Shown piece after piece: positions 52,041-61,044 of a stretch of 64,000 bases of DNA. Origin of the DNA: an uncultured Bacilli bacterium (GTDB lineage Bacteria; Bacillota_I; Bacilli_A; RFN20; CAG-826); NCBI GenBank assembly GCA_934700895.1, contig CAKUXV010000001.1, positions 186,001 through 250,000 of the forward strand. The letters are read 5' to 3'. Every line of letters begins with the position of its first letter. The first letter of the stretch is position 1. The translations under genes and the position numbers were made by a program. The notes below the pieces were generated by a model. That model saw nothing but the letters and a program-made list of their open reading frames with translations, was not told where the DNA came from and made no database searches.

Positions 52041-53704
52041 CAGCGAGCTTCCATGATGACCGGAATGATCATCGGACGGCGGTCGGTTTTGCGTTGGATG
52101 TATTTGGAAAGGACATCCTTAAGGGAGGATTTGATTTCCGCATAGCTCGCGTTGCGGGCCATGAGCTCTTGGACGCATTGCTGCGCCTTCATTTGAGAAT
52201 GACGGACGACGTGGCTATCTTCCGCGGAATTGAACCCACGGGTATAAAGCATCGGGGGAACCAACAATTTGCTATGACGCTTGTCGGTGACCATAAGGAC
52301 GCTGACCATGCCATCGTTTTTAAGGATTTCACGGTCGTTCATCGTTTGAGAACTGACGCCATCGAGGTCCAAGCCATCGATATATTTCGCGCCGGCAGGA
52401 ACTTGTCCACCGCGACGCACGGTGTGATTTTGAAGGACGATTTGGTCGCCGTTATCGCAAATGAAGATGTGGTCTTCGGGCATGCCAAGTTGCTTGGCGA
52501 TTTCTCCATGGAGTTTCAGCATGCGGTATTCGCCGTGGACCGGCATGAAATAGGTGGGATTCACTAAACGCTGCATTAGGCGCAATTCCTGGCGAGAAGG
52601 GTGACCGGAAGAATGGAGGCTGAATGCCATCGAATTCTGTTTGACGTCGGCTCCCAAACGGACGAGTTTGTTGACAAGACGGTCCACGAGGGCACCGTTG
52701 CCAGGAATCGGATTGGAAGAGAAAACGACCGTGTCGCCCGGGAAGATTTGAGTGAAGCGGTTATCGCCGGAAACAATGCGAGAAAGCGCGGCCATCGGTT
52801 CGCCTTGGCTACCAGTGCAGACAATGCAAATCTCGGAGTTACGGTAATTCTTGAGTTGGTTTTCTTGGATGATTGATTGATCGGGGATTTTGATGTAGCC
52901 GAGTTCGCGAGCAATGCCGATGACGTTTTTCATCGAACGTCCCAAGACACAGATTTTACGTTTATGGGCAACGGCAACTTCCACGACCTGTTGGATACGG
53001 TTGATGTTGCTGGAGAAGGTAGAAACAATGATGCGACCAATGGCTTTGTCAAAGATTTCCTCTACGCCATGACGGACCGCGGTTTCGGAGGGGGTATATC
53101 CTTCGATTTCGGCATTCGTCGAATCGGCCATGAGCAAATCCACGCCTTGCGAACCTAACTCGGAAAGCTTATTGATTTCAAAATTGGGTCCAACAGGAGT
53201 CAAATCGATCTTGAAGTCGCCGGTTTCGATGATGCGTCCCTCGCTGGTGTCGATGCATAAGCCAAAGGAATCGGGGATCGAGTGGGTGACGCGGAAGAAG
53301 GAGACGACGAAATCATCTGCCACTTTAATGACGGAGTCGCTATCGTATTCCACGATTTTAACGGGATCGCGGAAACGGGAATCTTCTAATTTGTGACGAA
53401 TTAAAGCCGCCGCTAGACGCGGGGCGTAAATCACGGGAATACGGACGGTGCGAAGCAAGAAAGGGATGCCACCGATATGGTCTTCGTGACCGTGGGTGAT
53501 GAATAATCCTTTGATTTTAGCGCGATTATCCTTCAAATACGTGTAATCGGGGATGACGTAGTCCACGCCAGGGAGATTGGCTTCGGGAAAGCGAACGCCG
53601 GCGTCCACGAGGATCAACGAGCGATCGTTTTCGATGCAATAAGTGTTCTTGCCGACCTCACCGAGGCCGCCAAGAGCGAAGATGTTGATGGGGGATCCTT
53701 TCAT
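52040..53704 (-). CDS. rnj: Ribonuclease J
   Basis: Metallo-beta-lactamase/beta-CASP ribonuclease with 5'-exo and endo activity, central to mRNA decay in Firmicutes. 554 residues. Motifs: GGLGEVGKN at the start, zinc site THGHEDHIGG (about 73), HSIPDSFG, beta-CASP GSQGEPMAALSRI and HSSGH...PVHGEYRML near 360-390. The C-terminal domain is present. Shine-Dalgarno AAAGG. Whether it is RNase J1 or J2 cannot be told; no second copy is in the window. Confidence 0.96.
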   Translation of the reverse strand: MKGSPINIFALGGLGEVGKNTYCIENDRSLILVDAGVRFPEANLPGVDYVIPDYTYLKDNRAKIKGLFITHGHEDHIGGIPFLLRTVRIPVIYAPRLAAALIRHKLEDSRFRDPVKIVEYDSDSVIKVADDFVVSFFRVTHSIPDSFGLCIDTSEGRIIETGDFKIDLTPVGPNFEINKLSELGSQGVDLLMADSTNAEIEGYTPSETAVRHGVEEIFDKAIGRIIVSTFSSNINRIQQVVEVAVAHKRKICVLGRSMKNVIGIARELGYIKIPDQSIIQENQLKNYRNSEICIVCTGSQGEPMAALSRIVSGDNRFTQIFPGDTVVFSSNPIPGNGALVDRLVNKLVRLGADVKQNSMAFSLHSSGHPSRQELRLMQRLVNPTYFMPVHGEYRMLKLHGEIAKQLGMPEDHIFICDNGDQIVLQNHTVRRGGQVPAGAKYIDGLDLDGVSSQTMNDREILKNDGMVSVLMVTDKRHSKLLVPPMLYTRGFNSAEDSHVVRHSQMKAQQCVQELMARNASYAEIKSSLKDVLSKYIQRKTDRRPMIIPVIMEAR

Positions 53705-53849
53705 AGTTATAAACCTTTCAAAAAGAAATACTGATTGGGATTGAAATCATGCAAACAGAGCAATGCGTTATGTTCCGCTTTTCAAAAAAACTATACAAGA
53801 GGGGAAGGGCAATGAAAAGAGCGAGAAATTATGTAAGTGGTTTCAAGCG

Positions 53850-54404
53850 TTAAATCGCGACGGAATTCGCCGGTTTTTGATACGGATCTTTGGGGTCGAT
53901 CCGGTCATAATAAAGAATTCCAGAGAGGTGATCGATTTCATGCTGCAAAACAATCGCGTCGTATCCCCGCGCGGTGATTTCGATATTTTGCTTCAACTTT
54001 GCATCGTAGGCTTTGACTTTGATTTTATAGTCGCGGATGACGTGGCCGGGATGTTCTTCATCGACGGACAAGCATCCTTCCCCGCCGTTTAAATAGGCTT
54101 TTTTAATCGAATTCAAGACGATTTTGGGATTGACGAGCTGATATTCCACCAAGGGATCTTTTTCGTCCCCTGTGGGATAAGAAATCACAAGCATCTTGAG
54201 GTTATGTCCCACTTGGGGCGCCGCTAAGCCCACGCCTTCGCGGGTGTTAGGATGCTTCGCGCGGAATTCTTCGTCTTGAGTTAATTTCAAATATTCGAGC
54301 ATGTCGTCAATGAGTTTTTGGTTCTCCTCGCTTAAAGGGAGGGGGACGTCTTCACATTTACGACGTAATTTCGGGTCGGTGTCTTTGGTGATACGGAACA
54401 ACAT
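53850..54404 (-). CDS. def: Peptide deformylase
   Basis: Removes the N-formyl group from new proteins. 184 residues, type 2 (Gram-positive) by length. Motifs: GVGLAAPQVG, EGCLSV and the metal-binding QHEIDHLSGILY. TAGAAT lies nine bases before the ATG, with no Shine-Dalgarno, so the mRNA may be leaderless. Divergent from the ylbF operon, 51 bases apart. Confidence 0.97.
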   Translation of the reverse strand: MLFRITKDTDPKLRRKCEDVPLPLSEENQKLIDDMLEYLKLTQDEEFRAKHPNTREGVGLAAPQVGHNLKMLVISYPTGDEKDPLVEYQLVNPKIVLNSIKKAYLNGGEGCLSVDEEHPGHVIRDYKIKVKAYDAKLKQNIEITARGYDAIVLQHEIDHLSGILYYDRIDPKDPYQKPANSVAI

Positions 54405-54455
54405 AGCCCCGATATTCTAGCACGCGCGACGGGGAAGGGGTAAAATAGTTCGCGT

Positions 54456-54827
54456 ATGAAAGAATCGACCTATCGCGCTCTCGAAACACTTAAAAAAGCA
54501 TTGGACCAAGACGAACGGATTTTAGCCTTGAACGCCTTGGATCAGGAAGTGAGCGCCGACCCTAAACTCTTAGAATTGTCCCTTCAAGCCAAAAAGAAGG
54601 CGGAGGGGTATGCGAATTCCCTTTATTTTGGCCAAGATGACCCCGAAAAAACGCCCCCTGCCCAGCATGAACTTTATCTAGCCAAGAAAGAACTTGACGA
54701 ATATCCTCTCTCTCAGCAATACCAAAAAGCCTATTATGCGGTGCGACGTCTTTATGCCAATCTCGACGAAATCCTTTTTGGCCCCTATCAATATCATCTT
54801 TCCTGCGGAGGCAAAATCCATGCTTAA
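54456..54827 (+). CDS. ylbF: YlbF/YmcA family protein
   Basis: Helical protein of 123 residues (DUF964). In Bacillus YlbF forms the Y-complex with YmcA and YaaT, which guides RNase Y-dependent mRNA maturation. Helical segments ALDQDERILALNALDQEVSADPKL and ELYLAKKELDEYPLSQQYQKAYYAVRRLY match the family. Gene order ylbF-rsmD-coaD is the same as in Bacillus. TAAAAT lies nine bases before the ATG, no Shine-Dalgarno. Confidence 0.85.
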   Translation: MKESTYRALETLKKALDQDERILALNALDQEVSADPKLLELSLQAKKKAEGYANSLYFGQDDPEKTPPAQHELYLAKKELDEYPLSQQYQKAYYAVRRLYANLDEILFGPYQYHLSCGGKIHA

Positions 54828-55359
54828 AATCGTTGCGGGGAAATACCGCAGCCGTCAAATCGAAGTCCCCGAATCCGTCACGGTCCCTACTAAAAATCGA
54901 GTCAGAGAAGCCATGCTTTCTAGCCTTGGCAACCAAATCCAAGGGGCGAATGTTTTGGATTTATTCGCTGGGAGCGGCGCCCTTGGGATTGAAACCTTGT
55001 CCCGCGGATCCGCCCATTGCGATTTTGTGGAGGCGGATTCTAAGGCCGCCCAGGTGCTTGCCGAGAATCTTAAGAAATTAAAAGAGATGAATGGAACCAT
55101 CCATTGCTGCGACTTCTCTTCCGCGATTTCTTCCTTCTCCACCCCCTTTGACATCGTTTTCCTCGATCCCCCTTATAAAGAAAAAGCCTATTATCAAGAA
55201 GCGGTGAACGCCTTGTGGAGCAAGGGTTTGCTCCACCCTTATTCCACGCTGATCCTAGAATATGAAGGGGATTTGGATTTCGATTCCTCTTCCTATCAAG
55301 ACGTTCGCTTAAAACATTATGGACGCACCTCCGTCTTAACCTTAAGAAAGGAACGATAA
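54820..55359 (+). CDS. rsmD: 16S rRNA (guanine966-N2)-methyltransferase
   Basis: SAM-dependent methyltransferase of 179 residues. Family start MLKIVAGKYRSRQIEVP, then TKNRVREAMLSSL, the SAM loop VLDLFAGSGALGIE and the catalytic FLDPPY motif near 116. The start ATG 54820 overlaps the ylbF stop by eight bases; an upstream open frame inside ylbF is not used. Confidence 0.96.
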   Translation: MLKIVAGKYRSRQIEVPESVTVPTKNRVREAMLSSLGNQIQGANVLDLFAGSGALGIETLSRGSAHCDFVEADSKAAQVLAENLKKLKEMNGTIHCCDFSSAISSFSTPFDIVFLDPPYKEKAYYQEAVNALWSKGLLHPYSTLILEYEGDLDFDSSSYQDVRLKHYGRTSVLTLRKER

Positions 55360-55362
55360 TTT

Positions 55363-55842
55363 ATGCGCACTGCTGTCTATCCCGGTTCGTTTGATCCGAT
55401 CACCAATGGCCATTTGGATGTCTTACAACGTAGCCTTGGCGTCTTTGACCACGTCATCCTCCTTCTTTCGGTCAATCCCTCCAAAAAAGGGAATTTCACC
55501 ATCGAAGAACGCTTGGAGATGATGAAAGAAGCCACCAAGCAATTCCCAAACGTTTCGGTGGATTTCAATCCGGGGTTAACCGTGGATTATTGCAAAAAGC
55601 ATCATGCGAACCATATTATCCGTGGTTTGCGTGCCGTCACCGATTTTGAATATGAATTTCAGCTCGCCGCGGCCAATCGCTTCGCCGGACCCGATATCGA
55701 TATGGTGTTCTTCATGTCGGGAAGAGAAACAACGTTTATCTCCTCCTCCACGATTAATGAGATGCAATTAGAAGGCGTGGATATTTCTCCCCTCGTCCCG
55801 CCGGTGGTCGTAACCTATTACCAAAAGAAAAAGAAGGAGTGA
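55363..55842 (+). CDS. coaD: Phosphopantetheine adenylyltransferase
   Basis: Penultimate step of coenzyme A synthesis. 159 residues. Motifs: AVYPGSFDPITNGHLDVL with the T/HxGH nucleotidyltransferase element, RGLRAVTDFEYEFQLAAAN, and ISSSTI. Three bases after rsmD, with AGGAACG as ribosome-binding site. Confidence 0.98.
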   Translation: MRTAVYPGSFDPITNGHLDVLQRSLGVFDHVILLLSVNPSKKGNFTIEERLEMMKEATKQFPNVSVDFNPGLTVDYCKKHHANHIIRGLRAVTDFEYEFQLAAANRFAGPDIDMVFFMSGRETTFISSSTINEMQLEGVDISPLVPPVVVTYYQKKKKE

Positions 55843-56802
55843 TTAGTCCTTCTTGCTAAACGTATCGTCGATTTGCATGGGGCGGTGTTCCCGCTCCGCC
55901 TTTTCGATGACTTTTTCTTCGAGCTTGGAATCTTTGATTTCTTGATCGATTCGTTTCCCTTCTTCCTCGTAGTTATCCAAATAACTATGGGAGATGCCGT
56001 TTTCCTTATACCCAAGCACCTTGTCTAAAGTGACGTTGCAGGCGGCCTTGAAGATATTTTTCTCCACGACGGGGGAATATTCCTCTTTTAGCTTTTTGAT
56101 TAAGGCTTTTGTTGCCGCGCGTTGAGAGGTCACCGCGCTAGTAGAAGAAGCCACGTTCTCCGTGAAGCGACAGGCGCATTGGATGAAGCAGAGGTGGTTG
56201 AAGTCGCGGAAAGCAAGAATGTCTTCCTCTCGCACCAAATAAAGGGGGCGGATGATTTCCATTCCCGCGAAGTGGGTGCTATGGAGTTTAGGAAGCATGG
56301 TCTGAAAGGATCCAGAATTGAGCATATTCATCAATGTCGTTTCGATGACATCGTCATAATGATGGCCCAAGGCGATTTTGTTGCACCCCATTTCCTTGGC
56401 GATGCGGTATAAAGCCCCGCGTCGCATCTTTGCGCAGAGATAGCAAGGTTTTTCGCTCGTGGAATTGGCAATGTCAAAGATGTCGGTGAAATAGATCCTT
56501 GCCGGAATATCCATAAGCTCGAGGTTCTTTTTGATAAGCGAGAAGTTCTCTTCGTTGTATCCCGGGTTCATCACGATGTATTCCACGTCAAAATGGACTT
56601 TGCTATATCGCTTCAAATGCTTGAATAACAAGCCTAAAAGCATGGAGTCCTTGCCGCCACTGATGCAAACGGCAACCTTATCTCCGTCGTTCACGAGTTT
56701 GTATTCTCCAAGGGCCTCGATGAATTTATGCCAGATATTGAATTTGAATTCGCAGTCGAGGCTGCGTTCGATTTGCTGGGAGGGAGTTAGTTCTTTGTTC
56801 AT
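55843..56802 (-). CDS. TtcA-like tRNA 2-thiolation protein
   Basis: PP-loop ATPase of 319 residues related to TtcA, which thiolates cytidine 32 of tRNAs with an iron-sulphur cluster. P-loop AVCISGGKDSMLLG near residue 43, CYLCAKMRRGALY with Cys-x2-Cys near 120, and GHHYDDVIETTLMNML. A second Cys pair, FIQCACRF, is near 205. Start ATG 56802 follows AAGGAAAT; the longer frame upstream is unlikely. It abuts the coaD stop directly. Confidence 0.88.
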   Translation of the reverse strand: MNKELTPSQQIERSLDCEFKFNIWHKFIEALGEYKLVNDGDKVAVCISGGKDSMLLGLLFKHLKRYSKVHFDVEYIVMNPGYNEENFSLIKKNLELMDIPARIYFTDIFDIANSTSEKPCYLCAKMRRGALYRIAKEMGCNKIALGHHYDDVIETTLMNMLNSGSFQTMLPKLHSTHFAGMEIIRPLYLVREEDILAFRDFNHLCFIQCACRFTENVASSTSAVTSQRAATKALIKKLKEEYSPVVEKNIFKAACNVTLDKVLGYKENGISHSYLDNYEEEGKRIDQEIKDSKLEEKVIEKAEREHRPMQIDDTFSKKD

Positions 56803-56898
56803 AGGAATTTCCTTAAAGACGATAAGAATCTTGAGGCCTTCTTGCAAGAGGGCAATTCCTTATTCTTATTATATAAAGAGAAGCGACGCCCAATAGAA

Positions 56899-56922
56899 AA
56901 CCCCGTCGTTTCCGGCGGGGCG
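56899..56922 (-). terminator. Intrinsic terminator of the 56939 gene
   Basis: CCCCGCCG/CGACGGGG stem (one mismatch) with a GAAA-type loop and TTTTC on the minus strand. Confidence 0.8.
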
Positions 56923-56938
56923 ATTCTAGAAAGAAGGA

Positions 56939-57859
56939 TTAGGCTTTTTGATAGGCGGAAGAGAAGATGTTATCCGTCGCCCCGTTAAAGTGGTTCCACA
57001 TATTGAGAAGCATGTTAGCCTTGTCGTAGTTGTTGCTTCCGGAAAGGGTCCAAATCGCTTCAGAGATGCCATAGCGTCCCGCGTTCCAAGCTTCTTCAGA
57101 GAAGTCGACCAAGAAGACGGTCGGGACATCGAAGGTATCGATTTCGGGCATCGTGATGTGCTCATAATTGGAATCGGAGACGGAATTGTTGGTCTTGAAG
57201 GGGGCTTCTTGGAGTTCTGGTCCGACGTAGGAGAAGAAGTCGGCTCCGCCTTCACCGCCGTTCCATTTGTTGAGGTAACGGGAGAAAGCTTTCTTATCCG
57301 ATTCGACTTCGTAGTCGTCGTCGTTGGTGGAAACTTCGTCGGAGAAGATGGTCTTTAAGGCGAAATCTTTCTTGTCTTCGGCGTTGAAGCGTCCGCCCCA
57401 GTTATCTTGGAGAACTTGGAACGCATCGCGGAAGGTGTCGGAAGAAGAGGAATCGCGAGCAACGATGGCGAGGTAATATTTTTCGCCATAGTCGAAGACG
57501 CCTTGCTCCTTCATCGCGGCTTGGTAATCCGCATAAGATTCATATTTGTCTTTGGAGTTGGTCGCGCTGGAACCGAGGAAGAGGGTCTTGGTGACTTTGT
57601 CGGCTTCGGTCATGACGGAAGTGGTTTTTCCGTTTTCGGTGATTAAGCGTCCTTCGCCTTCAAGGGAAAGACGGAACGAAGTGAAGTAGCCGGAGGAAGA
57701 ATCCGCGCCCATGGCATTGAACCAAGTCGTGAATTTCGGAATCGAGAAGATAACGGCGAAGATGGCTCCAACGATGAGAAGGGGCTGAACCCATGCGGTT
57801 TCGCGGATCCAACGCCACAATTTGGAGAAGCTTCCGCCAATTGCTTTTAGAATATTCAT
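56939..57859 (-). CDS. Membrane-anchored extracellular protein, unknown function
   Basis: Protein of 306 residues: cytosolic N-terminus of about 22 residues, one membrane helix (about 23-45, VQPLLIVGAIFAVIFSIPKF) and a large Asp/Ser/Asn-rich outside domain. The domain has a FLGSSATNSKDKYESYADYQ segment and FDVPTVFLVDFSEEAW near residue 250. The last resembles the beta-strand of a thioredoxin-like fold, but no Cys pair is present. No family recognised. Start ATG 57859 follows GGAGG. Confidence 0.7.
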   Translation of the reverse strand: MNILKAIGGSFSKLWRWIRETAWVQPLLIVGAIFAVIFSIPKFTTWFNAMGADSSSGYFTSFRLSLEGEGRLITENGKTTSVMTEADKVTKTLFLGSSATNSKDKYESYADYQAAMKEQGVFDYGEKYYLAIVARDSSSSDTFRDAFQVLQDNWGGRFNAEDKKDFALKTIFSDEVSTNDDDYEVESDKKAFSRYLNKWNGGEGGADFFSYVGPELQEAPFKTNNSVSDSNYEHITMPEIDTFDVPTVFLVDFSEEAWNAGRYGISEAIWTLSGSNNYDKANMLLNMWNHFNGATDNIFSSAYQKA

Positions 57860-58029
57860 AACGTCCTCCGATAAAAATAGGATGCCTGTAAAAACAGCGG
57901 GTAAATGATAGCACCCATTTTTAGGCTCATCAACCAAGTACTTACTAAAGTAAGTGAAAATTGTCCACCGTATAAATCCTACCGGGTGGTTCTTCTTTTC
58001 GGAAAGGGGATGCTCTATAATCGTGAGCC

Positions 58030-59082
58030 ATGAGCAATAATCACCGTTCTTGGAAAAAACGCGTCGAAGATAAACTGTATGATCATCCGATTCTTAAGGG
58101 CACCGTATTCAATGGGTGGAACGTTCTCATTCTCACATTTTCGGCCTTTATTTTGGCCATCGGCTATAAGTGTTTTTTGGTTCCCAATAGGCTGATCGCC
58201 GAAAGCGGTGGCGAGGTCACCAAACTCGTTTCTGGTGGCATGAGCGGTATTTCCCAGACCATAATCATGTTTCTGTCTTTATTTCTCTCTCATGATATCT
58301 TGACGGCCCAGGTGGAAAACATCCTTTTCTCTATCTTCTATTTTGCCTTGAACATTCCTATTTTTATCCTCGCTTGGAAGGGGATTGGAAAACGTTTCAC
58401 TGTTTATACTTTCTTAAATGTCATTCTTGTTTCGGTATTCGAAGCCCTGTTGTCCGTTTGGGATAATGGTTGGATTCATGACCTGGCGGTGTTTGCCAAT
58501 AAAAATGGTGGCCTATTGGCCCGCGCGGTTTTTGCTGGCGTTTGCACCGGGCTTAGCAGTGGCCTTGCCTTCAAGGTCGACGGAAGCGGCGGAGGAATCG
58601 ATGTCGTTGCCTATTATGTGGCATTAAAAAAGAACGTCTTGGTCGGTCGCTACTCCCTTATCATGAACTGCATCACCCTTGTGGTCTTCACCCTTCTTGG
58701 TTCCATCCAAATCTGGCAATTGGGAACCGGAAATTCGATGCAATATATCGGAGGCGCCTGCTATTCCATCCTCTATTTGATGTCCACCTCCATGGTGATC
58801 GATGCCATCCATTTAAGAAACAAGAAAATGAAAATCGAAGTGGTTACCGACCACGAGGATTTGGGAAAAATCTTGATTGCCAACCTTCCTCACGCCGCAA
58901 CGATCGTCAAAGGCGAAGGCGCGTATTCGGGCAAAGGTCGTTACCTCATCAAAATGGTGGTTTCCAGCTATGAAGTCAGCCATGCGGTCGCCGTCATTGA
59001 AAACGCCGACCCCAACGCCTTTATCGAAGTTGTGGAACTCAAACAGGTTTACGGACGTTTCTTCCTTCCACCCATCAAATAA
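58030..59082 (+). CDS. YitT family membrane protein
   Basis: Integral membrane protein of 350 residues: about five N-terminal helices (DUF161-type repeats, GGEVTKLVSGGMSGISQTI and GVCTGLSSGLAFKVDGSGGGIDVVAYY) and a C-terminal DUF2179 soluble domain (about 265-345, IEVVTDHEDLGKILIANLPHAATIVKGEGAYSGKGRYLI). Probable transporter of unknown substrate. TATAAT lies eight bases before the ATG, no Shine-Dalgarno. Confidence 0.9.
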   Translation: MSNNHRSWKKRVEDKLYDHPILKGTVFNGWNVLILTFSAFILAIGYKCFLVPNRLIAESGGEVTKLVSGGMSGISQTIIMFLSLFLSHDILTAQVENILFSIFYFALNIPIFILAWKGIGKRFTVYTFLNVILVSVFEALLSVWDNGWIHDLAVFANKNGGLLARAVFAGVCTGLSSGLAFKVDGSGGGIDVVAYYVALKKNVLVGRYSLIMNCITLVVFTLLGSIQIWQLGTGNSMQYIGGACYSILYLMSTSMVIDAIHLRNKKMKIEVVTDHEDLGKILIANLPHAATIVKGEGAYSGKGRYLIKMVVSSYEVSHAVAVIENADPNAFIEVVELKQVYGRFFLPPIK

Positions 59083-59092
59083 TTGAATGCTT

Positions 59093-59115
59093 ACCGCCAA
59101 ACGGCGGTTTTTTAT
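59093..59115 (+). terminator. Intrinsic terminator of the YitT gene
   Basis: Perfect ACCGCC/GGCGGT stem, loop AAAC, then T6. It overlaps the first bases of the convergent gpsA 3' end. Confidence 0.88.
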
Positions 59116-60116
59116 TCGGCCTTCAACGATCGGCTCATTAAGGATTCGGCAATTTTCCTAGGATTTTGATTTTCGTAGATGACGGCGTAAACCGCGTCAA
59201 CGATGGGGACGCTGATGCCTTTTTTAGCCGCGATTTCATGGATGATTTTCGTCGCCGGAATTCCTTCTACCGTCTTGGTTAAATTGTTTAAAACGATGGA
59301 GGCGTCGTTTGCTTTCCCCACCTCGTATCCAAAACTATAGTTTCGCGATTGCTTGCTGGAACAGGTTAAGAACAAATCTCCAACCCCTGTTAACCCCAAA
59401 AAGGTTTTTTCTTGGGCGCCGGAATGGACGCCAAAACGAGTGATTTCCGCTAATCCACGTGTAATTAAAGAGGCCCTGGCGTTATCCCCATACCCAAGTC
59501 CACCAAGGATTCCGCTGGCGATGGCGATGATGTTTTTCATGCCGCACCCCACCTCGGCCCCGATCACATCGCTTTGGGTATAAACGCGGAAAGAAGGAGT
59601 GGAGAATAGTTGTTGAACTTCGATTGCGTCGTCTTTATTTTGCGAAATCGCGGCGATGCAGGTGGAATCCCCGTTCATAACCTCGCTAGCAAAGGTGGGA
59701 CCCATCATCGATATGAATCCGCGGATGGAATCCCCCATGATTCCTTGGATGAGACTCGATAATCCTAATCCTGTTTTCTCATCGAATCCCTTGGTAAGAG
59801 AAACCATCAAGGGTTTGGTTTTTAGCAATTTGGCCACCTCGGGGAGAACGCTAGAAACCGCTCCGCTAGGCAAAGCCAAAACCAAAAGGTCGATATCCGC
59901 TAATGCGTCTTTTAAAGATAAAGTCGCACTGATATTATCGGCAAGTTTCTTGCCTGGAAAGTACTTGGGATTTTCATGACGAAGCGAAATATCTTCAATT
60001 TCCGTCGGGTTTTTGCCCCATAAGATAATCTGGCGAGAAGGGTTGGAACTTAAAACGGAGGCGAGGGCCGTCCCCCAAGCTCCGGATCCCAAGAATGCGA
60101 TTTTGGTATGTTTCAT
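59112..60116 (-). CDS. gpsA: Glycerol-3-phosphate dehydrogenase (NAD(P)+)
   Basis: Makes sn-glycerol 3-phosphate for phospholipids from dihydroxyacetone phosphate. 334 residues. Motifs: FLGSGAWGTALA for the dinucleotide, SLTKGF around 108, GAEVGCGMKNIIAIASG with the catalytic Lys, and a C-terminal VEGIPATK. TAAAAT lies six bases before the ATG, no Shine-Dalgarno. Confidence 0.97.
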   Translation of the reverse strand: MKHTKIAFLGSGAWGTALASVLSSNPSRQIILWGKNPTEIEDISLRHENPKYFPGKKLADNISATLSLKDALADIDLLVLALPSGAVSSVLPEVAKLLKTKPLMVSLTKGFDEKTGLGLSSLIQGIMGDSIRGFISMMGPTFASEVMNGDSTCIAAISQNKDDAIEVQQLFSTPSFRVYTQSDVIGAEVGCGMKNIIAIASGILGGLGYGDNARASLITRGLAEITRFGVHSGAQEKTFLGLTGVGDLFLTCSSKQSRNYSFGYEVGKANDASIVLNNLTKTVEGIPATKIIHEIAAKKGISVPIVDAVYAVIYENQNPRKIAESLMSRSLKAE

Positions 60117-60212
60117 GCCCTTATTTTAGAAGGGGTGAGTTGAAAAGGGAAAGGACACGCTCCAAAAAAAGAAGAGCCACGTAGAGGCGAATTTGCTAAA
60201 ATCTACCCGCTT

Positions 60213-60794
60213 ATGGAAAACCCAAACCCCATTTCTTCTCAAGCGGAAAAGAAATCTTCATGGCGTCATCCTGCGATTCAACGGATGTGCTTTGTCGGCG
60301 TATTTACCGCCCTGATGTGCGTCCTCTCCCCCTTATCGATTCCCATTGAGCCTATCTCCATCACAATGGCGACGCTTGTTCTTTATTTCATCGGGGCATT
60401 ATTGGATTGGAAATGGTCTGCTCTAGTCATGCTGCTGTATTTGCTATTAGGCAGCGTAGGCTTGCCCGTATTCTCCAAATTCCAAGGCGGTTTTCAAGTC
60501 ATTCTTGGTCCTAGTGGTGGATTCCTGATCGGATATTTGCCGTGTGTTGTCATCGAATCGCTTTTAATTGGATTCTTCAAAGACAAGAAGTGGATGTATC
60601 CCCTTGCCATGATTGCCGGGACCATCGTCCTTTATGCAATCGGGGTTTTGTGGTTCATGCTTTATCTTGGAAATGGCTTTGGCAAAGCAATGGCCGCCTG
60701 CGTGATTCCCTTTTTGCCCGGGGACGCCTTAAAGATTGCCGTCGCCAGCATTTTCTCCCTTCGCCTCCGCCCGTTATTTGATAAAAAACGATAA
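60213..60794 (+). CDS. bioY: Biotin transporter BioY
   Basis: S component of an ECF biotin uptake system; 193 residues, five or six helices. Signatures: LSPLSIPIEPISITMATLVLY after helix 1, GSVGLPVFSKFQGGFQVILGPSGGFLIGY, and FLPGDALKIAVAS near the end. The biotin-dependent decarboxylase operon follows, which fits biotin supply. TAAAAT ends ten bases before the ATG, with no Shine-Dalgarno. No EcfA or EcfT gene is in the window. Confidence 0.94.
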   Translation: MENPNPISSQAEKKSSWRHPAIQRMCFVGVFTALMCVLSPLSIPIEPISITMATLVLYFIGALLDWKWSALVMLLYLLLGSVGLPVFSKFQGGFQVILGPSGGFLIGYLPCVVIESLLIGFFKDKKWMYPLAMIAGTIVLYAIGVLWFMLYLGNGFGKAMAACVIPFLPGDALKIAVASIFSLRLRPLFDKKR

Positions 60795-60812
60795 ATCCCC
60801 GTTTCAAAATCT

Positions 60813-60839
60813 AGTCTCCTTTTTCGGGGGACTATTTTC
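60813..60839 (+). terminator. Possible terminator of bioY
   Basis: AGTCTCC pairs with GGGGACT (one G-U) with a short loop; the following T-run is weak. Confidence 0.45.
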
Positions 60840-60927
60840 ATATACGGAAACAATGAAATGTTTCGCAGAATCATCGATTCGAATCGGTAATTCCCAAAGG
60901 GATGAAAGGAAAAACCGAGTTTTTTGT

Positions 60928-60951
60928 TGGTAAATCGGTCAAAATTTACCA
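60928..60951. promoter_or_regulatory. 8-bp dyad upstream of the decarboxylase operon
   Basis: TGGTAAAT (60928-60935) and ATTTACCA (60944-60951), perfect arms, eight-base spacer. A -10-like TACAAT follows near 60992, about 50 bases before the oadA start. Operator-like; the arm type partly resembles biotin-repressor half sites but the spacer is too short. Confidence 0.5.
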
Positions 60952-61044
60952 GTTGTCCAAAAAACCCTATTCGAAAAGGGCTCGAATGGTTTACAATGGG
61001 TTCGATTTTGGAGCAAATTTCCAGCTCTAAAAAGGAGTATAGAC

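Noticed and set aside
52094..52567. 157-codon plus-strand frame inside RNase J
   Set aside because: RNase J on the minus strand is certain; this frame is its antisense shadow.
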